The notes: generated by a model not told the origin, from the letters alone. Positions 38,317 to 47,809 are shown, counted from the stretch's first letter. The stretch: DNA of 64,000 nt from Thermoplasma acidophilum DSM 1728 (GCF_000195915.1 NC_002578.1:744001-808000); one strand, 5' to 3'. Numbers and translations: made by a program.

Positions 38317-41300
38317 TCAGAGTCCGTAGGCTATCAGCAATGTATCCAGGTAATAGTCTGCCAGATCAACCGTAATGTTGAAAGCGTTGAATGATCCAAT
38401 GCCCACGAAGTCGTTCCAGCCCTGCCCCAGGTAGCCGCTTCCGACCATGCCGGGGTACGGCTGCACGTAGTCCACCATGTAGTACGCCGGAAGGCCGAAT
38501 TCATAACCGTAGCCCAGTTCATACAGTGCTGGCTGTATCCAGCCGAAGTATCCAACCTCACCATTAGGAGTAAGGAACCCAGATTCTATGTCGGCGAATA
38601 TACCGGCTGATATGGGCGTTGCGAAGCTGGTACCACCGGCTACCCCGAAGAAGTCCCTGTACGCGAAGACCATTTTGGCTGCAGGCATGGCTATATCAGG
38701 CTGCCCACGGTTTGTGAACGTAGATGGGACCACTATCAGCTCCGAGCTCTGGTAGGTTGGCCTGGCGAAGAAGAAGCTATTGCCGCCTCCGGAACCAACT
38801 GGGCCGCCGTACCAGCTGTATTCAGGCTGGTACCATCCAAACTGCCCGGTTATGTATCCGGTCTGGTTCAGCACAGGATATATACCGCCAACGGACACTA
38901 TGTACTCTGACGCCATCACCGTCAGGTAGTATATGCTGTGGCTGTCCGCGGATCCTAGGAATATGGTGGTGCCTTCGGCTGCGGCCTGCAGGCCTATGAG
39001 GTTGTATATCTGTGCAAAGCCTGTGTCATGGTGGAACTGAAGCTCTGCCCAGCTTCCGGATATTATCTGCGGGTGTATGACGTTCAGCATGTAGTAGAGC
39101 TCTAGGTTTATGGCATTGTCGCCTATTCCCGTCAGGTTGAACGGCTGCATCACATCGTATATGGTGGCGTTCGGTGCCATGGCTCCGGACCACTCAACGT
39201 CGAGATCTGCCTCAACGCCCTCAGGATACGGGTTCATGCCGTTCGGAGTGAGGTTCACGAACACGACCTGCGGGTGGTGTATCCCATACTGATCCCAGAA
39301 CATGGATATTGCGCTCATGTTAGCGGATTCGCCCACACCGAGTATACCTATCTTCACGCCCTTGCCGGTAAAGCCAAGCTGTTCGAGGCCAGTTACGTTA
39401 TAGAACTGTGCCAGATGAACGGGCGTCAGGATGTTGCTGGATCCGTTCAGGTTCTGGTCTGTGAGCGTTGAAATCCCGGACACCTCCGTCTTCAGATCCT
39501 GCCTGTTCTGCGTGCTCAGCAATGCTTCGCTTGAATAGCTCAGCCCGTAGACATGCATGATGAGGCCGGAGAACTGGGCAGGTATGTACGGATTCGCCGT
39601 GTTCGTCATGAAGACAGCGCCGCTGCCGCCTGGATATGTGAACTCAAAGTTGAACAGCATGGTTCCGAACGCCCTTTCGAACATGCCCACTGTTCCCTGG
39701 AGTACGATTACCAGTGGCGTATATGCGTATGACCATACCCTGAAGCCCATGGCCGAATAGTATGATTCCACCTGGGATATCTGTGACTGCGACGGATAGT
39801 ACGATGCCATGAACTCCTGCGGTGTCAGGTAATCGTGGAAGTACGGGCTCATAGGAGAGTTCACTAGGGCAACGAACTGTTCCAGCTGGCTCAGGTTCGT
39901 CATATTCAGATACAGCGTTACGTTTATCACGTTGTCCGGGTTGGCTGGCCCGAGGTTAAGGAGGTACTGCTGGAACTCAGGAGCGGTCATCATGTAGGGT
40001 ACGTTACCGGAGAGCATCACCGAATTTGGCGGCTGGAGATCTATCACGTTCAGAGGCTCGTAATCACCGCCATACTCTATCATTCCGCTGTCGTTGTAGG
40101 GTATGTTGCCGTTGAAGTTGTACCAGAAGTTTCCACCCTGGTAATCGCCGCCAACAATGCTGCCTGTCAGCTGTAAGCCGTCAAACATGCGAACGGCTGT
40201 GGCTGGCATCTTCGAGACGTTCCACATGTTAATGTATACTGCCGGAGATCCGCTGTATATGCTGTACGATGGACTGATGGCTGTTAGCTCAGTTGCGAAG
40301 AAGTTGTTGTATATTGTGTTGTTGGACGAGAATACCGCGAGGCCAAGCGGACTGCCCCACAGGTTCCATGCCTGCTCAAGCTGGGTATTGGCAAGCAGAG
40401 GCGAGTTGAGGAAGTAGTTGCCCCATACTGTGTTGTTCATGCCTCCGTAGATCAGCACGGACGAATCCATGGACATGAACGTGTTCGAAGCTATCAGCGA
40501 ATCTGATGTGTTCCAGAATACAACGTTTGCAAGGGGCTCTCCGCTGTCGAAGGATGTGAACCATCCTGTTACTTCGCTCCCGTACAGTATGAAGTGAGAT
40601 GAGTTGAATATCCAGTACCCCAGATAGTTGTAGGGTACAAGGCCTTCAAAGACAGCGTAACCGGCAAATATGCCCTGGTAAAGTACCGGAAATGTTGGCA
40701 TCTGGGAGGCCATGGTGTAGGCAGACGTGTTGATCAGCATGACTCCCGCGAACTGCGGGAAGGAGTAGTCGTTTATCTCGCCGAACAGCGGGCTTATGTA
40801 ACCGTATTCGTTGTTGAAGAGCATATACGGGTTAGATGCCGTCCCGCTGCCGGATGAAGATATGTTGGCGATCTGGTTGTTGTTCATGGCCATCAGTGGG
40901 GTGTACACGCCGGCCGCCATATCCAACGGCAGAACGAAGGTGTTGGATGAAGTGAGCATCTGCGCCTGTGCGCGGTGATCGCTCAACAGCGCCAGTCCGG
41001 CATACTGCCCAGCCGGGAGCCAGAAATCGTATGAACCGGACATGGTCAGCGGAACATATCCGGCCTGGCTGTAGTTTATAACGTCACCAGGGCTGACAAA
41101 GAGGAAGGCATTGCTGGGCATAACGCTGCCCGTGAACTGCTCCATGGTGGTAACGGAGGAAACATTCCACATACCGTAGAGCAGGGAAGGCCCTGTGTTG
41201 AGCAGGACCTGATCCATTGAATTCCAGGCTATGGCGGTTCCCACGGATGTCTCTCCGGTATCCGTGCCGAAGTCAAATGCACTGGGTACGTTCACATAGG

Positions 41301-42369
41301 ACTGCACCGTCATCGCTGCAGGAGGCTTGCCGGATGCATGTTGCGATCCGGGTGGTGGCGGAGGCGGAGGAGGTGGTGGTGGAGGCGTTGGATGCATCAT
41401 CGGATTGGCTGCAGGTATGTATTTGAGATCCATCATTCCGTTTATATCCGTCACCGTTGTGGTGGATCCGCCTCCAGGCCCGCCTATCATTATCTCGGCG
41501 TCATAGAGGAGGCCCAGTGGCGTGAGCTGCGTTCCACTAACTCTGAAGTAGGATGGCGGTGCCTTATAGGCCGGAGGCATTCCATAGGTAGAGTTGAACG
41601 TGACCCTGTCGTACGTTCCACTAACGCCAAGAGTCGGTATTGAATAATTGAAGTAGAAAACGTTGTTCCCATTGATCTCCGATGTATTCAGGTATAGCGT
41701 CAGGGTGAATGGTGGTGGAAGGTAGAATGTGGGCCCAAGTGCTATGTGAACTCCCGAGTACGGATATAAAAGACCCGTGGAATTGAGTATTGCGTTGCTG
41801 GACATGACAGCAGTGGGGCTGCTGAAGTTCCATATATTGTCAACGAAGCTGATTTCGTGTGTTCTCACAGAATAGCTCGCAACGTTCTGTGTCCAAAAGG
41901 TGTACGAGGAATTGCCGAAAAGTGTCGTGTTTGCAGTTACCGTGTTGAGCTGAAAAGTCATAGAGGATGGGGCATCATCTGCGAGATTGAATACGCTGAG
42001 GTTCGTTATGTTGATAGTTGCGGCAAAGCTGGACGCATAATAGTTGCTGCCAACGAGCTGGCCGGAGATATTCTCAAGCCCGAAAAATCCTATGCCCATT
42101 GGCGCAGGCGACTGTGTATAGAGAGGCTGAACGGTTCCATTCTGATACAGGAAGCGGTGATCTTTGGCCGGCAGGAAAAGGTAATTGTTCACCGGCTTCA
42201 ACACGCTGGTCTGCGTTTCGTAAACAGGCTTGCTGCTGGCCTTCAGGCCGGTATCCTTCTGTATGGATGGCGTCGACGCGCTGTTGAAGGCAAAATTGAT
42301 GCCTAGAAAACCGATCACTGCAATGACTGCTATCAATATCGTTATGAACATAATTTTTCTATTGTACAT
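38317..42369 (-). CDS. Exported thermopsin-like / beta-helix / sedolisin fusion protease
   Basis: 1350 residues, intact. Residues 7-28 are a signal or anchor segment. Residues ~60-330 match the thermopsin family (A5): QSPAPMGIGFFGL, MTFQLNTV, YTFWTQNVA, VDNIWNFSSP and PTFYLPPPFTLTLYLNTS. A linker with 12-13 consecutive prolines follows near 335. Residues ~540-800 hold Asn-rich beta-helix repeats (NTVWGNYF, NNTIYNNFF). A prokumamolisin domain comes next (~820-960, with FHDYLTPQEFMASYYPS), then a sedolisin S53 domain. In S53 the Glu/Asp pair is EADLDVEW (~1056-1060), the oxyanion Asp is in SADSHS (~1140), and the Ser is in GGTSFATP (~1247). The calcium-site sequence GWNDFVGIGSFNAF lies near the C-terminus. 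Both protease families work at acid pH outside the cell, fitting a pH 2 habitat. Confidence 0.9.
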   Translation of the reverse strand: MYNRKIMFITILIAVIAVIGFLGINFAFNSASTPSIQKDTGLKASSKPVYETQTSVLKPVNNYLFLPAKDHRFLYQNGTVQPLYTQSPAPMGIGFFGLENISGQLVGSNYYASSFAATINITNLSVFNLADDAPSSMTFQLNTVTANTTLFGNSSYTFWTQNVASYSVRTHEISFVDNIWNFSSPTAVMSSNAILNSTGLLYPYSGVHIALGPTFYLPPPFTLTLYLNTSEINGNNVFYFNYSIPTLGVSGTYDRVTFNSTYGMPPAYKAPPSYFRVSGTQLTPLGLLYDAEIMIGGPGGGSTTTVTDINGMMDLKYIPAANPMMHPTPPPPPPPPPPPPGSQHASGKPPAAMTVQSYVNVPSAFDFGTDTGETSVGTAIAWNSMDQVLLNTGPSLLYGMWNVSSVTTMEQFTGSVMPSNAFLFVSPGDVINYSQAGYVPLTMSGSYDFWLPAGQYAGLALLSDHRAQAQMLTSSNTFVLPLDMAAGVYTPLMAMNNNQIANISSSGSGTASNPYMLFNNEYGYISPLFGEINDYSFPQFAGVMLINTSAYTMASQMPTFPVLYQGIFAGYAVFEGLVPYNYLGYWIFNSSHFILYGSEVTGWFTSFDSGEPLANVVFWNTSDSLIASNTFMSMDSSVLIYGGMNNTVWGNYFLNSPLLANTQLEQAWNLWGSPLGLAVFSSNNTIYNNFFATELTAISPSYSIYSGSPAVYINMWNVSKMPATAVRMFDGLQLTGSIVGGDYQGGNFWYNFNGNIPYNDSGMIEYGGDYEPLNVIDLQPPNSVMLSGNVPYMMTAPEFQQYLLNLGPANPDNVINVTLYLNMTNLSQLEQFVALVNSPMSPYFHDYLTPQEFMASYYPSQSQISQVESYYSAMGFRVWSYAYTPLVIVLQGTVGMFERAFGTMLFNFEFTYPGGSGAVFMTNTANPYIPAQFSGLIMHVYGLSYSSEALLSTQNRQDLKTEVSGISTLTDQNLNGSSNILTPVHLAQFYNVTGLEQLGFTGKGVKIGILGVGESANMSAISMFWDQYGIHHPQVVFVNLTPNGMNPYPEGVEADLDVEWSGAMAPNATIYDVMQPFNLTGIGDNAINLELYYMLNVIHPQIISGSWAELQFHHDTGFAQIYNLIGLQAAAEGTTIFLGSADSHSIYYLTVMASEYIVSVGGIYPVLNQTGYITGQFGWYQPEYSWYGGPVGSGGGNSFFFARPTYQSSELIVVPSTFTNRGQPDIAMPAAKMVFAYRDFFGVAGGTSFATPISAGIFADIESGFLTPNGEVGYFGWIQPALYELGYGYEFGLPAYYMVDYVQPYPGMVGSGYLGQGWNDFVGIGSFNAFNITVDLADYYLDTLLIAYGL

Positions 42370-42767
42370 CAGTTGAATTCATGCGAAATCCAATTAAAAT
42401 ATGATGAAAAATTAGTATGTAAATAAGATCAACATACGCGGGACAACAAATTCTGCAAAGTATAAACAATAAGGCCTCAAAGAGATCTCATTGTGACGCT
42501 TCAAACAGCCCCTTTTCATTGGACCAGCAAATTTCTGTGAGGAAATCTGTCAGGCCAGGAACCTGTGCTGTACCGGTCTTGAACCTTGCAACATCGGGCG
42601 CTTTTCACTATATTTTAAATGCTTTCTGAACTGCGGATTTTATACTTAGGAGCCAGTGTATTTGCTAATTTCAATCTCTCTGTTAGGGCACCCTTCCATT
42701 ATTCAAGATCTTGTATTCCTGTCGGACATGGAACAGTTTAGTATGACGTTGTCATTTACACAGAGCG
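42370..42767 (+). other. 398 bp without a gene
   Basis: This is the divergent region between the protease fusion (minus) and the PLD-family gene (plus), so it should hold both promoters. Beyond AT-rich, TATA-like stretches I see no coding frame, repeat or RNA feature. Confidence 0.5.
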
Positions 42768-43637
42768 ATGAAGATAATAATAGAACCAGATGACGGCATA
42801 AAGCCAGTACTAGATTCAATCAGGAGATCACGGAAATTCCTGTATGCAAATTTCTATATGATAGACAATAAGGATATTCTTAAAACTATGCAGGATCTCC
42901 AAAAGAGGGGTGTGGATGTGCGGGTCATATACGATGGCCGCCCGTACGGTGAAGCCAATGTGTCTGGAGAATCGAATGTAATTAAGGATTACGGATTGAA
43001 CTACAAGATGGCACCGAAGAGGTTCGACTCGCCGGGCGTCTTCGACCACGCGAAGTATTTTGTCAGCGATAAGATAGCATTCATTGGCACAGCAAATGCA
43101 TCCGATGCCTCATTCACAAAAAATAGGGAATACATGTACGTCACAAAAGATAGGCGAATGAGGAAAGCTCTGAAGAGCATATTCATGGCTGACTGGAACA
43201 ACACTGATGACAGCAAGGTAAGGAGGACAAGTCAAATTGTTCTTTCCCCTGGATCTGAGAGAACAATATGCTATCTCATATCGAAAGCGAAGTTCATTGA
43301 AACCGAGGAAATGGGTGATGATCCCGCTGTTTTTGCGGCTTTGAAGAAGAGAAGACGACTCAAGATGATACTGCCGTCGTCGGTCAGCGCTGAGGACAGG
43401 CAGCGTCTCATCGAGTTATCAAAAGCCGGGGTCAGAGTCAGGATCATGCCGGTAAATACGAACTACATGCACGCGAAGATGATATACGGAGACCGGGTTT
43501 TCATTGGTTCCGAGAACTTCAGTGCTACATCATTGAATAGAAACAGGGAGGTTGGAATAGTCTTTGACGACTTCATTGCCAAGATCAGGATCAGGAGGTC
43601 GTTCAGAAAGGACTGGAAGAGATCCACCAGGATCTGA
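42768..43637 (+). CDS. Phospholipase D superfamily protein (two HKD motifs)
   Basis: 289 residues with two complete HxKxxxxD motifs: DHAKYFVSDKIAFIGTAN (about residues 95-112) and MHAKMIYGDRVFIGSENFS (about 233-251). They are followed by the usual GTAN/GSEN turn. The two half-sites would form one active site through a phospho-histidine intermediate. There is no signal peptide and the size is close to Nuc-type or cardiolipin-synthase-like minimal PLDs. It may be a nuclease or a lipid phosphodiesterase; sequence alone does not decide. ATG at 42768. Confidence 0.85.
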   Translation: MKIIIEPDDGIKPVLDSIRRSRKFLYANFYMIDNKDILKTMQDLQKRGVDVRVIYDGRPYGEANVSGESNVIKDYGLNYKMAPKRFDSPGVFDHAKYFVSDKIAFIGTANASDASFTKNREYMYVTKDRRMRKALKSIFMADWNNTDDSKVRRTSQIVLSPGSERTICYLISKAKFIETEEMGDDPAVFAALKKRRRLKMILPSSVSAEDRQRLIELSKAGVRVRIMPVNTNYMHAKMIYGDRVFIGSENFSATSLNRNREVGIVFDDFIAKIRIRRSFRKDWKRSTRI

Positions 43638-43670
43638 ATGCATGCATAGTTAAGATCGATCTTCCGGCAT

Positions 43671-44039
43671 CTATATGTATTGCCAGATTGGGTCCTCCCA
43701 CAGATCGTATTCTTCATGAACTTCCTTGACGGGCCTGTCCTTTATCTTTCCCTGCTTCTTAAGGTCGTGATACTTCGTCATCAGTTCGCTGTACTGCATT
43801 CTGGAGTTTTCATCGAATTTCTCCCTGACCTTCTTCCTTTCCTCCGGATGCAGTTCACTCAGCTTCTTCGACTGGAACAGAATGCGAAAGTACTTCTGAC
43901 CGTACAGATCGACCAGAAAGATGTTGTACTTTATGTCCAAGTCCGGAAAATCCGATGCCGTCACTCCGGCTAATGCCTGCACAAGCGATTCGTCCAGGCC
44001 ATTAATGGTCTGAAACGCTATCTCCAAACCCTTCTGCAT
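43671..44039 (-). CDS. Conserved-looking small protein, function unknown
   Basis: 122 residues. The N-terminal half is a mixed alpha/beta stretch ending in FLVDLYGQKYFRILFQ; the C-terminal half is charged and helical (HPEERKKVREKFDENSRMQY). No signal peptide, membrane segment or catalytic motif. It starts 90 bases from the divergent rhamnose mutarotase gene, so the two share a promoter region, but no link to rhamnose use is visible. Confidence 0.5.
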   Translation of the reverse strand: MQKGLEIAFQTINGLDESLVQALAGVTASDFPDLDIKYNIFLVDLYGQKYFRILFQSKKLSELHPEERKKVREKFDENSRMQYSELMTKYHDLKKQGKIKDRPVKEVHEEYDLWEDPIWQYI

Positions 44040-44100
44040 AGCTTAGCCAACTAAATCATTGATAATATAGCTTGTCATCATTGGAATAGTTTGGTATGAA

Positions 44101-44113
44101 GTATAAGTATATC
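44101..44113 (+). promoter_or_regulatory. TATA box of rhamnose mutarotase
   Basis: GTATAAGTATATC is centred 24 bases upstream of the ATG at 44130, the spacing of a leaderless transcript. Confidence 0.55.
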
Positions 44114-44129
44114 AACGCTATATTTCAAT

Positions 44130-44435
44130 ATGAGATATGCGTTCCACTTAAGATTAAAGGAGGGAAGCGAGGAGGAATACACAAGAAGGCATAAGAACGT
44201 ATGGCCGGAAATGTTGGATCTTCTTAAGAGGGCCGGTATCAGAAACTACTCAATTTTCATTGACGGAACTGACGTGTTTGGTTATTGGGAATGCGATAAT
44301 CCATCTGCCACACTGTCGGCAATAAACAATAGCGAGATAAATTCAAAATGGCAGACCTTTATGAGCGACATAATAATTACACCTCCAGCAGAGAGAACTG
44401 GGACAGGTATGGACGAAGTCTTTTACCTGCCATGA
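44130..44435 (+). CDS. rhaM: L-rhamnose mutarotase
   Basis: 101 residues, the usual RhaM length. Family landmarks are AFHLRLKEGSEEEYTRRHKN, VWPEMLDLLKRAGIRNYSIF and FGYWECDNPSATL. The His in RRHKNVWPEM is the expected proton donor. RhaM interconverts alpha and beta anomers of L-rhamnose, supplying the anomer used by the first catabolic enzyme. Its place beside an aldolase, a transporter and L-rhamnose dehydrogenase supports a role in L-rhamnose degradation. It converges on the aldolase gene, with 15 bases between the stops. Confidence 0.9.
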   Translation: MRYAFHLRLKEGSEEEYTRRHKNVWPEMLDLLKRAGIRNYSIFIDGTDVFGYWECDNPSATLSAINNSEINSKWQTFMSDIIITPPAERTGTGMDEVFYLP

Positions 44436-44450
44436 ATTTTAGATAAAAAT

Positions 44451-45329
44451 TCAAAGACCAAATTCTAGATAAAAACGATCCAATTCATCAATTAGACGCC
44501 AGGAGAGATGAGGGCTTGGATCCCTGCTCGTGTATCGTGTTATGACGCCTCTTTTCATGAGAAGATATTTTTCTATTTCCACGAACTCTGACATGTGATG
44601 AACTTCAAATTTTAAGAATCTGGTTAGCGTATCCCACATACTGAAATTTTGATAAAACATGCTCTTGATGACTATATCTGGTATAGCAGACCCTATTATG
44701 CTCCCATTGGATCCAGCCTTAATCTCTTTTGGGATATTGATGCCTAGATATCCTCCATAGATCTTTGCATCTTGATAAGTTTTCCGAATAGTCCTGATTT
44801 TCTTCAAGGAATTTCTTCCTTCTATTTTGAATCCATACAATACATTGGATTGAACATAATTCTTCCAGAATTTCAGTGATGGCAGATGATCCTCAGGTAA
44901 TTCAGTGTCCTGAAAAATAACTGGTTGGTCTACTTTTTCGAGCAATTTCCTCAGAAAAGATTCAACAAATTTTCTTCCATATCTGTAAAATGGCACATAA
45001 GCAGGTGGTGAGACAACAACAGCGTCAGCGTCAGACTTTTTTGCCAATCTGGACAGCTCAATCATGGCATTCAACGAATTATCGTTTATGCCGACTATCA
45101 ATTTTCCCTTCCAGTTGGATGAATGCCTGATTAAATCTATTATTTCACCTTTTTCTGACAATGAAAGTCTATAATACTCACCTCCAAAAAGAAGCACAGC
45201 AATTGAATGGATACCTATTCTTTCCAGAAAACGAGGAATTTGAGCTGTTTCTTCATAATTTATAGTCTGATCGTTATTAAATACTGTGGGACAGGCAGCC
45301 ATTATGTCAAAATTTCCCGGCAGGCTCAT
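44451..45329 (-). CDS. DHDPS/KDG-aldolase family protein, candidate 2-keto-3-deoxy-L-rhamnonate aldolase
   Basis: 292 residues from the ATG at 45329 (a TTG 21 bases upstream is also possible). It is a TIM-barrel class I aldolase: the Schiff-base Lys is Lys168 in LYGFKIEGRN, and the N-terminal substrate region is LLFGGEYYRLSLSEKGEI. The usual active-site Tyr (YNxP) is replaced by FQDTELP (139-145), as in QD-type subfamilies. In this cluster it would cleave 2-keto-3-deoxy-L-rhamnonate to pyruvate and lactaldehyde. A role as general KDG aldolase cannot be excluded. Divergent from the transporter gene. Confidence 0.75.
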   Translation of the reverse strand: MSLPGNFDIMAACPTVFNNDQTINYEETAQIPRFLERIGIHSIAVLLFGGEYYRLSLSEKGEIIDLIRHSSNWKGKLIVGINDNSLNAMIELSRLAKKSDADAVVVSPPAYVPFYRYGRKFVESFLRKLLEKVDQPVIFQDTELPEDHLPSLKFWKNYVQSNVLYGFKIEGRNSLKKIRTIRKTYQDAKIYGGYLGINIPKEIKAGSNGSIIGSAIPDIVIKSMFYQNFSMWDTLTRFLKFEVHHMSEFVEIEKYLLMKRGVITRYTSRDPSPHLSWRLIDELDRFYLEFGL

Positions 45330-45579
45330 TAGGGAGTAACCAATTAACAAAATATAAATGAAGAAGAAGACCAGTCCGTCACAAAATATGATACATCGAA
45401 AATTGTAGTCCGTAGACTAGCTTCAGCATTTAGATTTTAGGGATCTGTTCTCGCAGAGACATATGGGACGAATCCTTATGGCTGTAAGATGCTCTGACGA
45501 ATATGAGATATAATGGTTTTCATCAACCCCATTAGGCATGGCGAGGATATATTATTTAATCGGACAGGTATGATATGTT

Positions 45580-45590
45580 CTTTAAATATG
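45580..45590 (+). promoter_or_regulatory. TATA box of the MFS transporter
   Basis: CTTTAAATATG is centred 26 bases upstream of the ATG at 45611, consistent with a leaderless mRNA for the transporter and dehydrogenase pair. Confidence 0.55.
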
Positions 45591-45610
45591 TATAAACCGA
45601 TAGCATATAC

Positions 45611-46975
45611 ATGGGTGATAAATCAAATCCAATAGAATTGTTAGATAATGCCAATCTTACAGGCACACACGTATCTTGGACATTGATAGCGTCGCTTGGG
45701 GATTTCTTGGATGCCGGTATGTTTGCAGGTACCGGTATAACATTATCCGCAATACTCGCCTATTTGCATATAACATCGACTCTACTGGCAGGATTTCCAG
45801 CCCTGATCACGCTTCTCGGGACAGCGTTCGGCGCATTAGTCTTCGGGCCCTTAGGAGATAAGTACGGAAGAAAATTCATCTATCAGGTAGATATGATTGT
45901 GTATGCAGTTGCTGCCATCCTTCTGGCTTTCTCATTCAACTTTATCTGGGCTATGGTATTTTATGCCATAATAGGTATATCAGTGGGTGCAGATGTTCCA
46001 ACGTCTTGGTCTTTGATATCTGAGTTTGCTCCTAAAAGTGGTAGGGGTAAATTGATGACGTATACAAACATAATGTGGTACGTGGGGGTTCTAGTTGAAC
46101 TTGCGATAGCTATAGCGATATACAACACCGGAATCACGCTGTTCAGAACCATTTGGATAATGCTTGGCATCATAGCCATAATTGCCTGGGCTTTAAGGCG
46201 CAGATTGACAGAATCTCCAAGATTTGATGTATTAAAGGGTCGTTATGAGGATCTTCACAGTGCCACAAAAATTCTCGGAAGCGCACAGGAGGCTACAATT
46301 TCAGCCTCTACAGCACCTAAATACAAAGAATATCGCTATGGAGAACTCTTCACCAAATATGGGGGGCCATTACTATTCGCCTGGTTCCTATACCTGATGT
46401 GGGGTATACCTGCCTCAACTTACGGGGAGTTCTTCCCATACATCTTCAGTTCACTACATCTGGTATCGACGAGGGTTGTCTTCGCTTTTGAAGCAATATA
46501 TTTTGGCAGTGCGATCGTTCCAGGCCTGCTTATATACTATTTCCTCACCGACAAGGTTGGTGTGGGCAGGTATCCGCTGTATCTCACAAGTGCAGCTATG
46601 TCAGCCGTATCATTCCTGCTGCTTGTCTATAAACCTTTCCTCTATAATGTACCGGTGCTCCTCATTTCATTCCTGCTATTCGGTATAGGTCAGGGTCTAG
46701 GTGTGTGGCCAATAACTAGGCTATATTCGCTGGAGCATTTTCCGACCAGTATAAGAAATTCAGGGCAGGGTTTCATCTGGTTCACTATGAGATTCGAAGG
46801 TGCTATATTTGGACTCTTCACTCCTCTTATCGTAAAGGCAAGTGTCACCTACATCGGATGGATAGCGGGAATATTCTTCCTTGTTGCATTCATAGTCGTC
46901 GGTGTAATGGGCGTAGTTGCACCGGGTTACGTGAGGACAGAATCAAAATCCCTGGAACAAACTGCTGGCGAATAG
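45611..46975 (+). CDS. MFS transporter, probably for L-rhamnose or a related sugar acid
   Basis: 454 residues with 12 membrane segments. Sugar-porter-type signatures are GPLGDKYGRKFIYQVD after TM2 (about residues 80-95) and a loop with LRRRLTESPRFDVLKGRYED after TM6 (about 195-214). The acidic residue in TM1 (ASLGDFLDAGMF) suggests proton coupling, useful at low external pH. The next gene, L-rhamnose dehydrogenase, starts 12 bases after the stop, so uptake and first oxidation are co-transcribed. The substrate is inferred from context only. Confidence 0.85.
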   Translation: MGDKSNPIELLDNANLTGTHVSWTLIASLGDFLDAGMFAGTGITLSAILAYLHITSTLLAGFPALITLLGTAFGALVFGPLGDKYGRKFIYQVDMIVYAVAAILLAFSFNFIWAMVFYAIIGISVGADVPTSWSLISEFAPKSGRGKLMTYTNIMWYVGVLVELAIAIAIYNTGITLFRTIWIMLGIIAIIAWALRRRLTESPRFDVLKGRYEDLHSATKILGSAQEATISASTAPKYKEYRYGELFTKYGGPLLFAWFLYLMWGIPASTYGEFFPYIFSSLHLVSTRVVFAFEAIYFGSAIVPGLLIYYFLTDKVGVGRYPLYLTSAAMSAVSFLLLVYKPFLYNVPVLLISFLLFGIGQGLGVWPITRLYSLEHFPTSIRNSGQGFIWFTMRFEGAIFGLFTPLIVKASVTYIGWIAGIFFLVAFIVVGVMGVVAPGYVRTESKSLEQTAGE

Positions 46976-46986
46976 AGGTGTTATAA

Positions 46987-47751
46987 ATGCTCGACTTCAA
47001 AGGCAAAAACGCTGTGATAACCGGTGGATCTCGGGGCATAGGTAGAGCGATCGCGTTGGGACTTGCTAAGCAAGGAGCGAACATACTTATAAGCTACGCC
47101 TCTCACGATTCCGAAGCAGACGAGGTTCTGGAAACTGCCAGCAAATATGGCGTGAAAGCGCATAAGGTAAAGGTCGATCAGAGCGATCCATATGAGAGCA
47201 TAAGATTTGCTGAGAAAGCTATAGAAACATTTGGCAAGGTGCATATATTGGTTGATAACGCCGGCATATGCCCATTTGAGGATTTCTTCAGAATCAGCGT
47301 TGATTTGTTCGAAAAAGTATGGAAAGTCAATGTTGAAAGTCATTATTTCATCACACAACGCATTGCGAAAAATATGATCGAGAACAAAATAAACGGAAGG
47401 ATACTCCTTATAAGTTCCATCAGTGCGCACGTTGGTGGCGAATTTCAAACGCATTATACCACAACAAAATCTGCGCTTAACGGCTTCATGCACTCGATTG
47501 CAATCGTGCTTGGAAAATATGGAATACTTGTTAATAGCCTTGAACCCGGAACAATACTCACAGACATAAACAAGGAGGATCTTTCAAACCAGGAAAAAAG
47601 AGCGTATATGGAACGCCGTACAGTCGTGGGGAGGCTGGGATTGCCAGAGGACATGGTCGCACCTGCTCTGTTTCTCCTCTCAGATGATAATACATACGTA
47701 ACCGGTACAGAACTGCTGGCAGATGGCGGAATGCTTATAAATCTTCAATAA
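46987..47751 (+). CDS. SDR-family L-rhamnose dehydrogenase
   Basis: 254 residues of the classical short-chain dehydrogenase type. The dinucleotide motif is TGGSRGIG (12-19), NNAG appears as DNAG (90-93), and the catalytic Ser143/144, Tyr157 and Lys161 are in LISSIS and HYTTTK. I recall the T. acidophilum L-rhamnose dehydrogenase as Ta0747, and the gene order around AldT agrees with this being it. It would oxidise L-rhamnose to L-rhamnono-lactone with NADP. An SD-like AGAGGTG sits 9 bases before the ATG, fitting a second operon gene. Confidence 0.85.
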   Translation: MLDFKGKNAVITGGSRGIGRAIALGLAKQGANILISYASHDSEADEVLETASKYGVKAHKVKVDQSDPYESIRFAEKAIETFGKVHILVDNAGICPFEDFFRISVDLFEKVWKVNVESHYFITQRIAKNMIENKINGRILLISSISAHVGGEFQTHYTTTKSALNGFMHSIAIVLGKYGILVNSLEPGTILTDINKEDLSNQEKRAYMERRTVVGRLGLPEDMVAPALFLLSDDNTYVTGTELLADGGMLINLQ

Positions 47752-47809
47752 AGATTTTTCATAATAAATATTTTAACAAAATTAGAACCATGTTATTTTG
47801 ATTAGCAAA

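Noticed and set aside
41340-41400. GC-rich GGTGGAGG repeat read as a tandem-repeat element
   Set aside because: On the coding (minus) strand it is the polyproline linker of the protease fusion, so it is coding rather than an independent repeat.
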